This document shows positions 47,979-57,177 of a stretch of DNA of 64,000 nt, one piece after another. The position numbers and the translations under genes are program-made. Each line of letters begins with the position of its first letter. The first letter of the stretch is position 1. This stretch comes from Mesorhizobium carmichaelinearum (GTDB lineage Bacteria; Pseudomonadota; Alphaproteobacteria; Rhizobiales; Rhizobiaceae), in assembly GCF_900199455.1 (NCBI RefSeq), contig NZ_FZQR01000007.1, positions 248,001 to 312,000 of the forward strand. Reading direction: 5' to 3'. The notes under the pieces are model-generated. The model was not told where the DNA came from. It was given only the letters and a program-made list of their open reading frames with translations, and did not search any database.

Positions 47979-48278
47979 ATGCCCGACCAATTGCCTGAAA
48001 TCGAATTGGAGGACCACGGCTCCAAGGGGCGCTATGTCCTGCGTGGCCCCGGCGGCGCCGAGGCCGAGATGACCTTCACCAAGATCGGCGAACACCAGAT
48101 CATCATCGACCACACCGAAGTACCGGACGCGTTTCGCGGCCAAGGCGCCGGGCTTCGGCTCGTCACCCGCGCCGTCGAGGATGCACGCGCGGCGGGCAAG
48201 AAGATCATCCCGCTTTGCCCGTTCGCCAACGCCCAGTTCCGCCGCCACGCGGAATGGGCTGACGTGCTGAAGCAGTAG
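47979..48278 (+). CDS. Small GNAT-like acetyltransferase (YjdJ type)
   Basis: 99 residues. IIDHTEVPDAFRGQGAGLRLVTRAV is the acetyl-CoA-binding motif A of the short GNAT family (GCN5-related, Yjdj/DUF type), and LCPFANAQFRRH the C-terminal motif. It is 2 bp after the esterase gene and in the same operon. Its acceptor is unknown. Confidence 0.85.
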   Translation: MPDQLPEIELEDHGSKGRYVLRGPGGAEAEMTFTKIGEHQIIIDHTEVPDAFRGQGAGLRLVTRAVEDARAAGKKIIPLCPFANAQFRRHAEWADVLKQ

Positions 48279-48426
48279 GGTAGCGCAGGCACGTCATCGA
48301 TAGGCTGCAGCGGGGGGATAAAGGGGCAGTCCCCGCTGCCGGCTGGCTTTGTCATTTGCCGCGACCGGATATCTTGCCTAGATATGATATCTCGCCGTGC
48401 CGACAAACGAACTGAATGATCCCCCT

Positions 48427-49485
48427 ATGACCGAAACCGACCTCGTCCCCGTCTTCGACGGCCACAACGATACGCTGCTCAGGCTGTATCAGTCGAAGGA
48501 CACGGACGTCGAAAAGCTGTTCGTCGAAGGCAAGTCGGGCGGCCATATCGACCTGCCGCGCGCCAAGGCGGGCGGCTTTGCCGGCGGCATGTTCGCGATC
48601 TTTCCGCCGCCGGTCGAGAAGGCCAGGCGCAGCGCCGTACCCTCGGCACCGAGCGACAGCGAGCCGCTGCCGCCGGAGGTGCCGCGCGCCGATGCGCTGA
48701 ACTCGACGATCGCGATGGCCTCGATCCTGTTCCGGCTGGAACGGGCCGGGGCTCTGGCCGTCTGCCGCACCGCCGGCGATGTGCGCAACGCCATGGCCAA
48801 AGGCACGATCGCCGCGGTTTTCCACATCGAGGGCGTCGAGGCGATTGATCCCGAACTGACCATGCTCGACGTGCTGCATGCCGCCGGCCTGCGCTCGCTC
48901 GGCATCGTCTGGAGCCGGCCGAACGCCTTCGGCAACGGCGTGCCGTTCCGCTTTCCGTCCTCGCCGGACACCGGCCCGGGGCTGACCGATGCCGGCAAGG
49001 CGCTGGTCAAGGCCTGCAATCAGCTGAAGATCATGATCGACCTCTCGCACCTCAACGAGAAAGGTTTTCGCGACGTGGTTGCGCTTAGTGATGCACCACT
49101 GGTCGCCACCCACTCCAACGTGCATGCGCTCTGCACCCATTCGCGCAATCTCACCGACTGGCAGCTCGGCGCCATCCGCGAGTCCGGCGGCATGGTCGGG
49201 CTGAACTTCGCGACCGGCTTCCTGCGCGAGGACGGCCGCATGAATGCCGACACCAGCCTCGACATCATGGTGCGTCATGTCGATTCCCTGCTGCAGGCGC
49301 TGGGTGAGGACGGCGTCGGCCTCGGCTCCGATTTCGACGGCGCCATGATCCCGGCCGTCATCGGCGACGTCGCCGGCCTGCCGAAGCTGATCGATGCGTT
49401 GGCCGCGCGTGGTTTCGGCCGGGCGCTGATCGAGAAGATCGCTTACCGCAACTGGTTGAGCATGCTCGAAAGAACCATTGGATAG
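48427..49485 (+). CDS. Membrane dipeptidase, peptidase M19 family
   Basis: 352 residues. Zinc ligands are visible: HNDTLL (HxD), FHIEGVEAI (Glu), THSNVHAL (His) and GLGSDFDGA (Asp). This is the renal dipeptidase fold; bacterial members cleave dipeptides or N-acyl amino acids. No signal peptide, so cytosolic. ATG 48427 is chosen; a GTG at 48397 is possible. Family is sure, substrate is not. Confidence 0.88.
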   Translation: MTETDLVPVFDGHNDTLLRLYQSKDTDVEKLFVEGKSGGHIDLPRAKAGGFAGGMFAIFPPPVEKARRSAVPSAPSDSEPLPPEVPRADALNSTIAMASILFRLERAGALAVCRTAGDVRNAMAKGTIAAVFHIEGVEAIDPELTMLDVLHAAGLRSLGIVWSRPNAFGNGVPFRFPSSPDTGPGLTDAGKALVKACNQLKIMIDLSHLNEKGFRDVVALSDAPLVATHSNVHALCTHSRNLTDWQLGAIRESGGMVGLNFATGFLREDGRMNADTSLDIMVRHVDSLLQALGEDGVGLGSDFDGAMIPAVIGDVAGLPKLIDALAARGFGRALIEKIAYRNWLSMLERTIG

Positions 49486-49495
49486 CGCGCAGGCG

Positions 49496-49741
49496 CTACT
49501 CGAAACCCATCCTTTTCAGCCAATCCTTGCCGATGCCGCGGTCGCGGATGATCGGCAGCGGGTTCTCTGAGTCCAGCCGCGCGCAGATGCGGTAGACTTC
49601 GAGTGTCTCGGCACTCATCTCGTCGCGCTTGTAGAAGAACATGGCGGCGGCATAGCGCGTGCGGCCGGACCATTTTTCGCCGAGCGGCGTGTTGACCAGC
49701 TGCCACTGCTCGGCCGCTTCCAGCTCCGCTTCGTCGGCCAT
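49496..49741 (-). CDS. Small hypothetical protein downstream of the GcvT-like gene
   Basis: 81 residues, soluble, with WSGRTRYAAAMFFYKRDEM. It begins 2 bp after the GcvT-like stop and so belongs to that operon. No recognised domain. Convergent with the dipeptidase. Confidence 0.6.
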   Translation of the reverse strand: MADEAELEAAEQWQLVNTPLGEKWSGRTRYAAAMFFYKRDEMSAETLEVYRICARLDSENPLPIIRDRGIGKDWLKRMGFE

Positions 49742-49743
49742 GG

Positions 49744-51003
49744 TCAGAAATCCGCCGGCGGATTGGCGGTGCGGCGATCGAGCTTGATGAAGGGCCGTGG
49801 CATCACCTTGGCCCGCTTCATCAGCTTCTGATACTGCAGCTCGCGCATGGCGTAGATCTCGACCCAGAGGTCTTCCACGACAGTATCACCATAGGGCCGC
49901 GCCAGCGAGGCGATGGCGATGTTGCGCTTGGCCATCGGCGACCACATGGCGGCACTGACCAGGCCGACCTCCTGATGCTTCTTGTGATAGACGATGGCGT
50001 GTTCGGCCGGGATGTTGCCTTCGATCTCCAGCCCGACCAGCACATGGCGCAGCTTGCGTTTGGCGCGCGCTTCGAGGATGGCGCGGCGACCGTTGAAATG
50101 GGCGTTCTCCGGATCGATCATGAAACCGAGACCGATCTCGTCGGGCCTGCGCAAGCGGTCGGCGCGGATGGCATGCTCGGCGGTGGTGAAGTCGGCATTG
50201 GCGACGATCAGCCCGGCCTCGAGCCGGGCACGATTGAGTGCGGTATAGCCGATGGCGCGGATGCCGCGCAGCTCGCCCGCTGTCATCAACCGGTCCCACA
50301 GGCTCAGCGCCTTGTCGGCCGGCACGAACAGTTCGTAGCCGAGATCGCCGGTGAAGCCGGTGCGCGAGATGGTGACGGTTGCGCCGTCGTGCGGGAAATC
50401 CGCAAGGTCGAAAACCCTGAGCTTCTCGACACCAGCGAAGCCGGCATCGCGCAGCACCGCGAAGGAGGTTGGACCTTGCAGCGCGAGCCCGGCGACGGCC
50501 TCGGTTTCTTCTTCGACGGTGACGTTGAATCCAATAGCACCGTCGAGCAGCCACGGCAGATGACGCTCTTGCGAACAGAGGCGGAAGCGGGTCGGCGAGA
50601 GGCGGAACAGCGTGCCGTCGTCGAGGACAAAACCCTCGTCATCACACCATGCGGTGTAGTGGACGCGGCCGGGTTTGAGTTTGGTGACGTCGCGCAAGGT
50701 GACGCGGTCGAGGAAGGCTTCGGCGTCCGGCCCCTCGATCCGGTATTTGATCATCGGCGAGATGTCGAACAGCGCCGCCTGGCTGCGGATGGCGAAATAT
50801 TCGAGCTCCTCGTCCCACAGCGAATGCGGCGCACGATAGCCGGCCCAATTGTACCAGTCCTGGGTTTTGGCCAGCGCATCGAGGCGCGGCTGGAACGGCG
50901 TGCCGAGGCGCAGCGTGCGGAAATGACCTTGCGCGGCGATGCGGGCGGAAACGGTCGCGTCGGCCGTCTTTGCAGCGGGCTTTTTCCTGGTTGCCTGGGC
51001 CAT
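49744..51003 (-). CDS. Aminomethyltransferase (GcvT) family protein
   Basis: 419 residues. Folate-binding GcvT fold: YEALRTQAALFDIS-like YFAIRSQAALFDIS, then AFLDRVTLRDVTKLKPGRVHYTAWC in part, RTGFTGDLGYELFVP and LGFMIDPENAHFNGR. A Lys/Ala-rich start may be a disordered tail. It lies downstream of two FAD oxidoreductases. The trio suggests demethylation of an N-methylated amine with transfer of the one-carbon unit to tetrahydrofolate; the substrate is unknown. Confidence 0.85.
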   Translation of the reverse strand: MAQATRKKPAAKTADATVSARIAAQGHFRTLRLGTPFQPRLDALAKTQDWYNWAGYRAPHSLWDEELEYFAIRSQAALFDISPMIKYRIEGPDAEAFLDRVTLRDVTKLKPGRVHYTAWCDDEGFVLDDGTLFRLSPTRFRLCSQERHLPWLLDGAIGFNVTVEEETEAVAGLALQGPTSFAVLRDAGFAGVEKLRVFDLADFPHDGATVTISRTGFTGDLGYELFVPADKALSLWDRLMTAGELRGIRAIGYTALNRARLEAGLIVANADFTTAEHAIRADRLRRPDEIGLGFMIDPENAHFNGRRAILEARAKRKLRHVLVGLEIEGNIPAEHAIVYHKKHQEVGLVSAAMWSPMAKRNIAIASLARPYGDTVVEDLWVEIYAMRELQYQKLMKRAKVMPRPFIKLDRRTANPPADF

Positions 51004-51006
51004 GAT

Positions 51007-52572
51007 CTATCCCTTCATCGCAATGATGCGTCGCGCGGCATTGAGCCCTGGTGCACCGGAGACACCGCCGCCGGGATGCGAGCCGGCGCCGGCCAGGAAC
51101 AGTCCTTCGAGCGGCGTGTCGTAGCCCGACCAGCCGGAGACGGGGCGCGAGATCAGCATTTGGTCGGCCTGTAGCTCGCCATGGTGCCAGTGGCCGCCGG
51201 GCATGCGATAGCGCGCCTCGATATCGGCCGGTGTCAGCAGCTCGGCATGGAGGACGCTCTTGCCGATGCCAGGCGCATGAGCCTCGAGCTGCGCCATGAC
51301 AACCTTGAGGAATTTCGGCTTGCCGGCAGCCCAGCCTTCCTTCAAGGCGTAGGGCGCGTATTGCACCACCGCCGAGAGCACACAGGCGCCGTCAGGCGCC
51401 AGCGATGGATCGGCAAGACTGGGCAGGGTGATCTCCATCACCGGCTCGGGTGAGAATTCGCCATATTTGCATGGGTTGAAAGCGCGCTCGACATGATCGG
51501 GCGAGGGCGCAATGACCAGCCGGCCCTTGTGAGCGGCGGCATCGGCACCGGTGAACTGTGGCGGCCGGTCGAGCGCCAGATGCAGCTTGGCGGTATCGCC
51601 CTTCATGCGGATGTTTTTCACCTTGCGCACGAAACCGGTGTCGATCTCGCGCGGGCCGACAAGCTCGAGGAAAGTGGTCGCCGGATTGATGGCGGAGACA
51701 ATGGTCCTGGCGCGCAACTCCTCACCCGTGTCGAGCGCGACGCCGACGGCGCGGCCTTTCTCGACGATGATTTTTGCTGCGGTAACCGAGGTGCGGATGG
51801 TGACATCGGCCTTCTCCGCCGCGGCGCGAATGGCGGCGACGACGGCGCCCATGCCGCCTTGCGGCACGACCTGTGCACCGGCCGCTCCGCCCGTCTCGCC
51901 GGCCAGGCGATAGTAGAGACCGAGCAACGAGGTCGGCGAGCGCGGGCCGAGATGGCTGCCGAGTGTCGCGTCGAAGGCGAGCAGGCCTTTCAGCCTGTCA
52001 TCCCTGAGCTGTTCGTCGAGCAGGTCGGCGGCGTTCATCAAGAGCACGCGCAGGAAGTCGCGCATGTCTTCCTTGCCGAGCTTCTTCAGCGCCAGCGCGG
52101 TCTGGCCAAGGGCTGCCGTCTCCAGCAACGACATGCCGGCGAGATCGGGCGCGCGGCGGGAGAGGAAGGGTTTCAAGATGCCGGCATAGCGCAGCAATTG
52201 CGCACGCAGTTCCTTCCAGGCCGACTGTTCGGAGGAACTGGCTCCGGTCAGCACCTCGCCATAGGCGCCATGCAGCATCAGCGCCGGGCCGTCTTTTGAC
52301 AGCGCCACAGACGGCAGGAAGTCCGTGCGGGCAAATTGCAGCCCATGCTTCTCCAACTCCAACATCTTCACCACACCGGGATGCAGGCGGTTCAGAAGAT
52401 GAGCGATCGAGGAGACGCGGAAGCCGGGGGCGAATTCCTCGGTGCGTGCGGCACCGCCGACTTCGCTGCCCGCTTCCAGCACCAGCACCTTGTGGCCGGC
52501 TTTGGCCAGCGTGGCGGCGGCGACGAGGCCGTTGTGGCCGCCGCCGATGACGATTGCATCAAATGACGTCAT
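51007..52572 (-). CDS. Phytoene-desaturase-like FAD oxidoreductase (PYROXD2-like)
   Basis: 521 residues. Rossmann FAD motif AIVIGGGHNGLVAAATLAKAG at the N terminus, and a C-terminal FAD-closing GLFLAGAGSHPGGGVSGAPG. The fold is that of carotenoid-type amine or lipid dehydrogenases; rhizobial members are of unknown substrate. It overlaps the next FAD gene by 14 bp and precedes the GcvT-like gene by 3 bp, so the three are one operon. Confidence 0.88.
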   Translation of the reverse strand: MTSFDAIVIGGGHNGLVAAATLAKAGHKVLVLEAGSEVGGAARTEEFAPGFRVSSIAHLLNRLHPGVVKMLELEKHGLQFARTDFLPSVALSKDGPALMLHGAYGEVLTGASSSEQSAWKELRAQLLRYAGILKPFLSRRAPDLAGMSLLETAALGQTALALKKLGKEDMRDFLRVLLMNAADLLDEQLRDDRLKGLLAFDATLGSHLGPRSPTSLLGLYYRLAGETGGAAGAQVVPQGGMGAVVAAIRAAAEKADVTIRTSVTAAKIIVEKGRAVGVALDTGEELRARTIVSAINPATTFLELVGPREIDTGFVRKVKNIRMKGDTAKLHLALDRPPQFTGADAAAHKGRLVIAPSPDHVERAFNPCKYGEFSPEPVMEITLPSLADPSLAPDGACVLSAVVQYAPYALKEGWAAGKPKFLKVVMAQLEAHAPGIGKSVLHAELLTPADIEARYRMPGGHWHHGELQADQMLISRPVSGWSGYDTPLEGLFLAGAGSHPGGGVSGAPGLNAARRIIAMKG

Positions 52573-54178
52573 GGGCTGGGCTCATATGCGAGGTGGATTT
52601 GGCGAGATCGCGCAGGATTTCGGCGGCGGCATTGCGGCCGGGCGCGCCCATGACACCGCCGCCGGGATGGGTCGAGGAGCCGCACATATAAAGGCCACGC
52701 ACCGGCGAGCGGTATTGCGCGTAGCCCGGCACAGGCCGGTTGAACAGAAGCTGGTCGAAGGTCAGTTCGCCCTGAAAAATGTTGCCTTCGGTGAGCCCGA
52801 CCTCGGCCTCGATCTCACGCGGCGTGCGCACTTCCATGTGGACGATGCGGTCGCGGAAGCCGGGTGAGTATTCGGCGATTTGCGCAATCACGCTTTCGGC
52901 GAAGCCGTTGCGGTCGGCATCGGTCCATTCTCGGCCGTTCACCTTGGGCGGCGCGTATTGCACGAAGCAGCTCATGAAGTGCTTGCCCGGCGGTGCCATG
53001 GTCGGGTCGAGCGTCGTCGGGATCACCATGTCGAGGAAGGGGTCGGTCGACCAGCGCCCGGCCTTCCAGTCGTCATAGGCGCGCTCCATGCGCTCCATCG
53101 AATCGGTGAAATGCATGTCGCCGCGATAGACAGGCGAATCCTTCGGCAGCGCCGGGAATTCCGGCAGCGAATCGAGTGCGATGTTGACCTTGCCGGAGGA
53201 GCCGCGGATCTTGAAGTTTCTCACCCGGCGCAGAAAGATGTCGGGCAGTTCCTTCTCCTCGACCAGCTTCAGGAAGGTGCGCTTCACGTCGGCATTGGAG
53301 ACGACGAGCTTGCCATAGATCTCCTCGCCGCCAGCCAGCACCACGCCCTTGGCCTTGCCGCGGCTCACCAGCACATGGTCGACCTCGGCGCCGGTGCGGA
53401 TGGTGCCGCCCGAGGCCTTGAACGATGCGGCCAATGCCTTGGTGACCGCGCCCATGCCGCCGCGCGCATAGCCCCAGGCACCGACCGAGCCGTCGACCTC
53501 ACCCATATAGTGGTGCAGCAGCACGTAAGCCGTGCCGGGCGACATCGGCCCGAGCGCGGTGCCGATGATGCCGGACAAAGCGAAGTTTGCCTTGATGACA
53601 TCGGTCTCGAAATACTCGTCGAGGAACTCCGAGATCGACATGGTCCAGAAGCGCAGCGTCAGTGCCATTTCTTCCGCCGACAGGCCGGCGAATTTCTTGC
53701 CGAGGTAGAGAAGTTCGCCGAGGTCGCGCGGCTTGAGGCTGGTCGGGTCGGGCGCGGTGCGCATCAGCAGCGGCTGGATGAAGCGGCACTGCCGTGTCAC
53801 GTCGCGGGCGTAGCGGTCATAGGCTTCGGCGTCGCGCCTGGAGAAGCGCGCGAATTCGCGCCGGTGCGCATCATGGTCGCGGTAGTTGGCGAGATAGTCG
53901 CCGTCGCGAGTGAACACCGCGCCGCCTTCGTAGGAAATGACCTGCAGGCCGAAGCGCGGCAGTTCGAGGTCGCGCATGATTTCCGGGCGGAACAGCGAGC
54001 AGACATAGGAGCAGTTGGAGTAGAGAAACCCCGGCGTCAGCTCGCGGCTGGTGGCAGCACCCCCGACCCAGCCGTTCTTCTCCACCACCAGCACATCGAG
54101 CCCGGCGCGTTGCAGGTAGCAGGCGTTGACCAGGCCGTTGTGTCCGCCGCCGATGATGATCGCGTCCCAAGCTTTCAT
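52559..54178 (-). CDS. Second FAD oxidoreductase, paralog of the next gene
   Basis: About 539 residues from ATG 54178. IIIGGGHNGLVNACYLQRAG at the start and GLYMCGSSTHPGGGVMGAPG near the end parallel the 521-residue neighbour, so the two arose by duplication. The open frame upstream runs into a dispersed repeat and is not translated. It is divergent from a SAM methyltransferase at 54456. Confidence 0.88.
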   Translation of the reverse strand: MKAWDAIIIGGGHNGLVNACYLQRAGLDVLVVEKNGWVGGAATSRELTPGFLYSNCSYVCSLFRPEIMRDLELPRFGLQVISYEGGAVFTRDGDYLANYRDHDAHRREFARFSRRDAEAYDRYARDVTRQCRFIQPLLMRTAPDPTSLKPRDLGELLYLGKKFAGLSAEEMALTLRFWTMSISEFLDEYFETDVIKANFALSGIIGTALGPMSPGTAYVLLHHYMGEVDGSVGAWGYARGGMGAVTKALAASFKASGGTIRTGAEVDHVLVSRGKAKGVVLAGGEEIYGKLVVSNADVKRTFLKLVEEKELPDIFLRRVRNFKIRGSSGKVNIALDSLPEFPALPKDSPVYRGDMHFTDSMERMERAYDDWKAGRWSTDPFLDMVIPTTLDPTMAPPGKHFMSCFVQYAPPKVNGREWTDADRNGFAESVIAQIAEYSPGFRDRIVHMEVRTPREIEAEVGLTEGNIFQGELTFDQLLFNRPVPGYAQYRSPVRGLYMCGSSTHPGGGVMGAPGRNAAAEILRDLAKSTSHMSPAHDVI

Positions 54179-54187
54179 TGTGGCCCA

Positions 54188-54272
54188 GTCTCTTTGTTTC
54201 TTCGCAATTCCCAAGGGAAAGCTCTGTGCGGTTTCCCGGGAAAGCCGCTCACACTTTTCCTGGAATTGCTCT
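54188..54272 (+). repeat. Dispersed palindromic repeat, copy 6 (truncated)
   Basis: It lacks the first hairpin. It retains CTCTTTGTTTC..GCAATTCCCAAGG through CACTTTTCCTGGAATTGCTC. It lies upstream of the FAD operon. Confidence 0.75.
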
Positions 54273-54455
54273 GTGCGACCCGCTGTTCATTTTTGCGTGA
54301 TCTGTTCCCGAATGAGCGGAATTTGGCACGGTATCGGCCATTCTGTCCAGCTATTCTGAATGAATGTTCAACAAATGATGTTGCGTTTTCCCAGGCATGC
54401 GATAGGCTTTGCCGGCATTCGAGCTGAGCATTCGTCGATTGGGGATCGAGGGCTG

Positions 54456-55244
54456 ATGATCGAAACGGCAGATGCCGAGTATGACGACACCGCCATCCGC
54501 TTCCTCGAGGCGCTGTGGGGCGAGGGCTACCTGTCGCCGGGCGGACCTGAAGAGGTCGACCGGGTGGTCGAAGGGCTTTCGCTGAGGGGCAAGACGGTCC
54601 TCGATATCGGCTGCGGGGCCGGCGGCATCACCTTGCATCTGGTCGAGCGCCATGGCGCCGCTCATGCCACCGGCTTCGATGTCGAGCAGCCGGTGATCGA
54701 GGCGGCCAGACGGCGAGCCGCCGAGCGCGGGCTCTCGGACCGCGCTGACTTCGTCCAGGCGCCACCCGGACCACTGCCTTTCGCCGATCGCTCCTTCGAT
54801 ACCGTTTTTTCCAAGGACGCGCTGCTGCATGTGCCTGACAAGGACAGCCTGTTCGCCGAGATCTTCCGCGTGCTGAAACCGGGCGGCGTCTTTGCCGCTT
54901 CCAACTGGATGATTGGGCATGATGGCGAACCCTCACCCGAGATGAAGGCCTATATCGCGGCGGAAGGGCTGTCCTTCGCCATGGCCTCGCCGGCGCGCTA
55001 TGCGCAGGCGATGCGCAAGGCGGGCTTTGCCGACGTCACCGTGCGCGACCGCAATCCGTGGTACCGGGAGGTGGCGCGCGGGGAGCTCGCGCGGCTCAAG
55101 GGATCGCTCTACCGCCAAGCCGCCGCCGTGGTCGGCGCCGCCTATGTCGACAAGAACATCCGAACCTGGGAGGCCATGCAGAAGGTGCTTGACAGTGGCG
55201 AGCACCGTCCCACTCATCTGCGCGGTTGGAAGCCGGTTGGATAG
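54456..55244 (+). CDS. SAM-dependent methyltransferase (phosphoethanolamine/glycine N-methyltransferase-like)
   Basis: 262 residues. SAM motif I VLDIGCGAGGITLHL, then FSKDALLHVPDKDSLFAE and LKPGGVFAASNW. The segment WGEGYLSPGGPEEV closely follows the pattern of phosphoethanolamine and sarcosine N-methyltransferases. GAGGG lies before the ATG at 54456. The TetR gene follows 6 bp on. The acceptor may be an amine handled by the surrounding genes. Confidence 0.85.
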   Translation: MIETADAEYDDTAIRFLEALWGEGYLSPGGPEEVDRVVEGLSLRGKTVLDIGCGAGGITLHLVERHGAAHATGFDVEQPVIEAARRRAAERGLSDRADFVQAPPGPLPFADRSFDTVFSKDALLHVPDKDSLFAEIFRVLKPGGVFAASNWMIGHDGEPSPEMKAYIAAEGLSFAMASPARYAQAMRKAGFADVTVRDRNPWYREVARGELARLKGSLYRQAAAVVGAAYVDKNIRTWEAMQKVLDSGEHRPTHLRGWKPVG

Positions 55245-55250
55245 CCGGCG

Positions 55251-55937
55251 ATGCTGGAGACCGTCACATCCATGAAGACTTCCGAAGCCAGGGACATTCC
55301 CGCCGAAACGGCGCAAAAGGGCGATGCCGAAAAGCGCGGCCGCAAGGCTTCGAAGGAAGTCCGTCAGCTGCAGCTGATCGAGGCGACGATCGATTCACTG
55401 GCCAAGCGCGGCTATGCCGAGACGACGATGGCCGATGTCGCCGATGGCGCGGGCCTGTCGCGTGGCATTGTCAACTTCCATTTCGAGAGCAAGGAAAAGC
55501 TGCTGATCGCGACGCTGCAGCACATGTATGACGAGTATTCGGCGCATTGGCGCGCCTCCCTGCAGAAGGCAGGCGACGATCCGGCGCGGCAGCTGCAGCA
55601 ATTGGTGTGGGCCGACTTCGACCGCTCGATCTGCAACAAGCGCAAGCTCGCCGCATGGCTGGCCTTCTGGGGCGAGGCCAAGTCGCGGCCGACCTATCAG
55701 GCGCTGAGCAGTTCGCGCGATAATTATTACCAGCAGGTCTTCATCGATCTCTGCACGACGCTCAAGCAGAGCGGCTCGTATGGCTATGAGCCGCAGGTGA
55801 TGGCGCTGGCGCTGTCGGCCATGCTGGAGGGGCTGTGGCTGCGGCTGATGATGGGCACTGAGGACACGACGCGAGAAACAGCCCTGCAGGCGGCCAACGC
55901 TTTTTTGGCCGCCGCCTTCCCGAAGCATTACGGTTAG
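55251..55937 (+). CDS. TetR-family regulator, BetI-like
   Basis: 228 residues. The HTH is AKRGYAETTMADVADGAGLSRGIVNFHFESKEKLL, cited in part. The ligand domain carries WLAFWGEAKSRPTYQ, as in BetI. It lies between the methyltransferase and the binding-protein genes. It probably controls uptake and catabolism of a quaternary or polyamine compound. The start could be 55251 or 55272. Confidence 0.85.
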   Translation: MLETVTSMKTSEARDIPAETAQKGDAEKRGRKASKEVRQLQLIEATIDSLAKRGYAETTMADVADGAGLSRGIVNFHFESKEKLLIATLQHMYDEYSAHWRASLQKAGDDPARQLQQLVWADFDRSICNKRKLAAWLAFWGEAKSRPTYQALSSSRDNYYQQVFIDLCTTLKQSGSYGYEPQVMALALSAMLEGLWLRLMMGTEDTTRETALQAANAFLAAAFPKHYG

Positions 55938-55985
55938 CAACAGCCGGCCGCCAAGACCGGCAAGACCAAAAGAGGATGGAACAGC

Positions 55986-57068
55986 ATGAAGAACCTTAGC
56001 CGACGCCTGACATTGACATTGGCGCTGGGCGGCGCGCTTGCGGCTTCGGCGGCAGCGCTCGCCGTCGCCGCCGACAAGGACCTGATCGTGTTCGACTGGT
56101 CCGGCTATGAAGCCCCCAGCTTCCATCCGAAATATGTCGAGAAGAACGGCGATTCGCCGACCTTCGCCTTCTTCGGTGACGAGGACGAGGCGTTCGAGAA
56201 GGTGCGCTCCGGCTTCAAGGCCGATCTTGGCCATCCCTGCTCGCAGAGCGTGACGAAGTGGCGCGAAGCAGGCCTCTTGCAGCCGCTCGACACCTCGAAG
56301 ATCACGGGCTGGAAAGACCTCAATCCTGGCATCATGGCGATGAAAAATCTCGCCACGACCGATGACGGCAAGGCGTGGTTCATGCCGTGGGACTGGGGCA
56401 ACACCCAGCTCACCTACAACTCCTCCAAGATCGACGCCAAGGACGTGCAGTCGCTGAAGGCATTCGCCGATCCGAAGTTCAAGGGCCGGGTGTCGATCGG
56501 CGACAATGTCGACGATGCCTATGCGCTGGCGAGCCTGGCCATCGGCCTGAGGGACTGGACCAAGATGACAGACGACCAGTTCAAGCAGGCATCCGACTTC
56601 CTGCGCCAGGTGCACAAGAACGTCCGCTCCTACTGGACCGACACCACCGACATCGTGCAGCTGTTGAGCGGTGGCGAGGTCGACCTCGCCTGGGCCTGGA
56701 ACGATGCGACGGTGCAGTCGGTCGCCGCCGGCGTGCCGATCAAATCCGTAAAGGATACCAACGAAGGCATCTCGACCTGGGTCTGCGGCTATGTGCTGTT
56801 CAAGGATGCGCCCGGCAACATCGACAAGGCCTATGACTATCTGAACGCCGTCAACGATCCGGAGACCGCTAAAGTGCTGGTCAAGGACTGGGGCTATGGC
56901 CAGGCCAATGCCAAGGGCATGGCCGGCGTCGACCAGGCGATCCTCAGGGAAAAAGGCTATGACGACGTGCAGAAGTTCGTCGACAAGACGCTGTTCCAGT
57001 CGCCGCTGCCGTCCGACCTCAAGCTGAAGATGATCGCGGAATTCGAGAAGATCAAAGCCGGGTATTGA
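55986..57068 (+). CDS. Polyamine-type ABC transporter binding protein (copy 1)
   Basis: 360 residues with a signal peptide (1-28). Type of SBP_bac_8/PotD: LIVFDWSGYEAPSFHPKY, PCSQSVTKWREAGLLQPLDTS, then TYNSSKID and SYWTDTTDIVQLLSGGEVDLAW. AGAGG before the ATG. A closely related gene follows at 57178. The permease and ATPase genes lie convergent at 59525-62371. Confidence 0.9.
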   Translation: MKNLSRRLTLTLALGGALAASAAALAVAADKDLIVFDWSGYEAPSFHPKYVEKNGDSPTFAFFGDEDEAFEKVRSGFKADLGHPCSQSVTKWREAGLLQPLDTSKITGWKDLNPGIMAMKNLATTDDGKAWFMPWDWGNTQLTYNSSKIDAKDVQSLKAFADPKFKGRVSIGDNVDDAYALASLAIGLRDWTKMTDDQFKQASDFLRQVHKNVRSYWTDTTDIVQLLSGGEVDLAWAWNDATVQSVAAGVPIKSVKDTNEGISTWVCGYVLFKDAPGNIDKAYDYLNAVNDPETAKVLVKDWGYGQANAKGMAGVDQAILREKGYDDVQKFVDKTLFQSPLPSDLKLKMIAEFEKIKAGY

Positions 57069-57177
57069 TTGGCACGACTGCCCGTCCGTTGCCGGTATGG
57101 CGGGCGGACGGGCCTCGCCAAAGCGGATGATTTCTCCTAACCTCGCGGCAGCTTTTTCGCGATGGGGGACTCTCACC

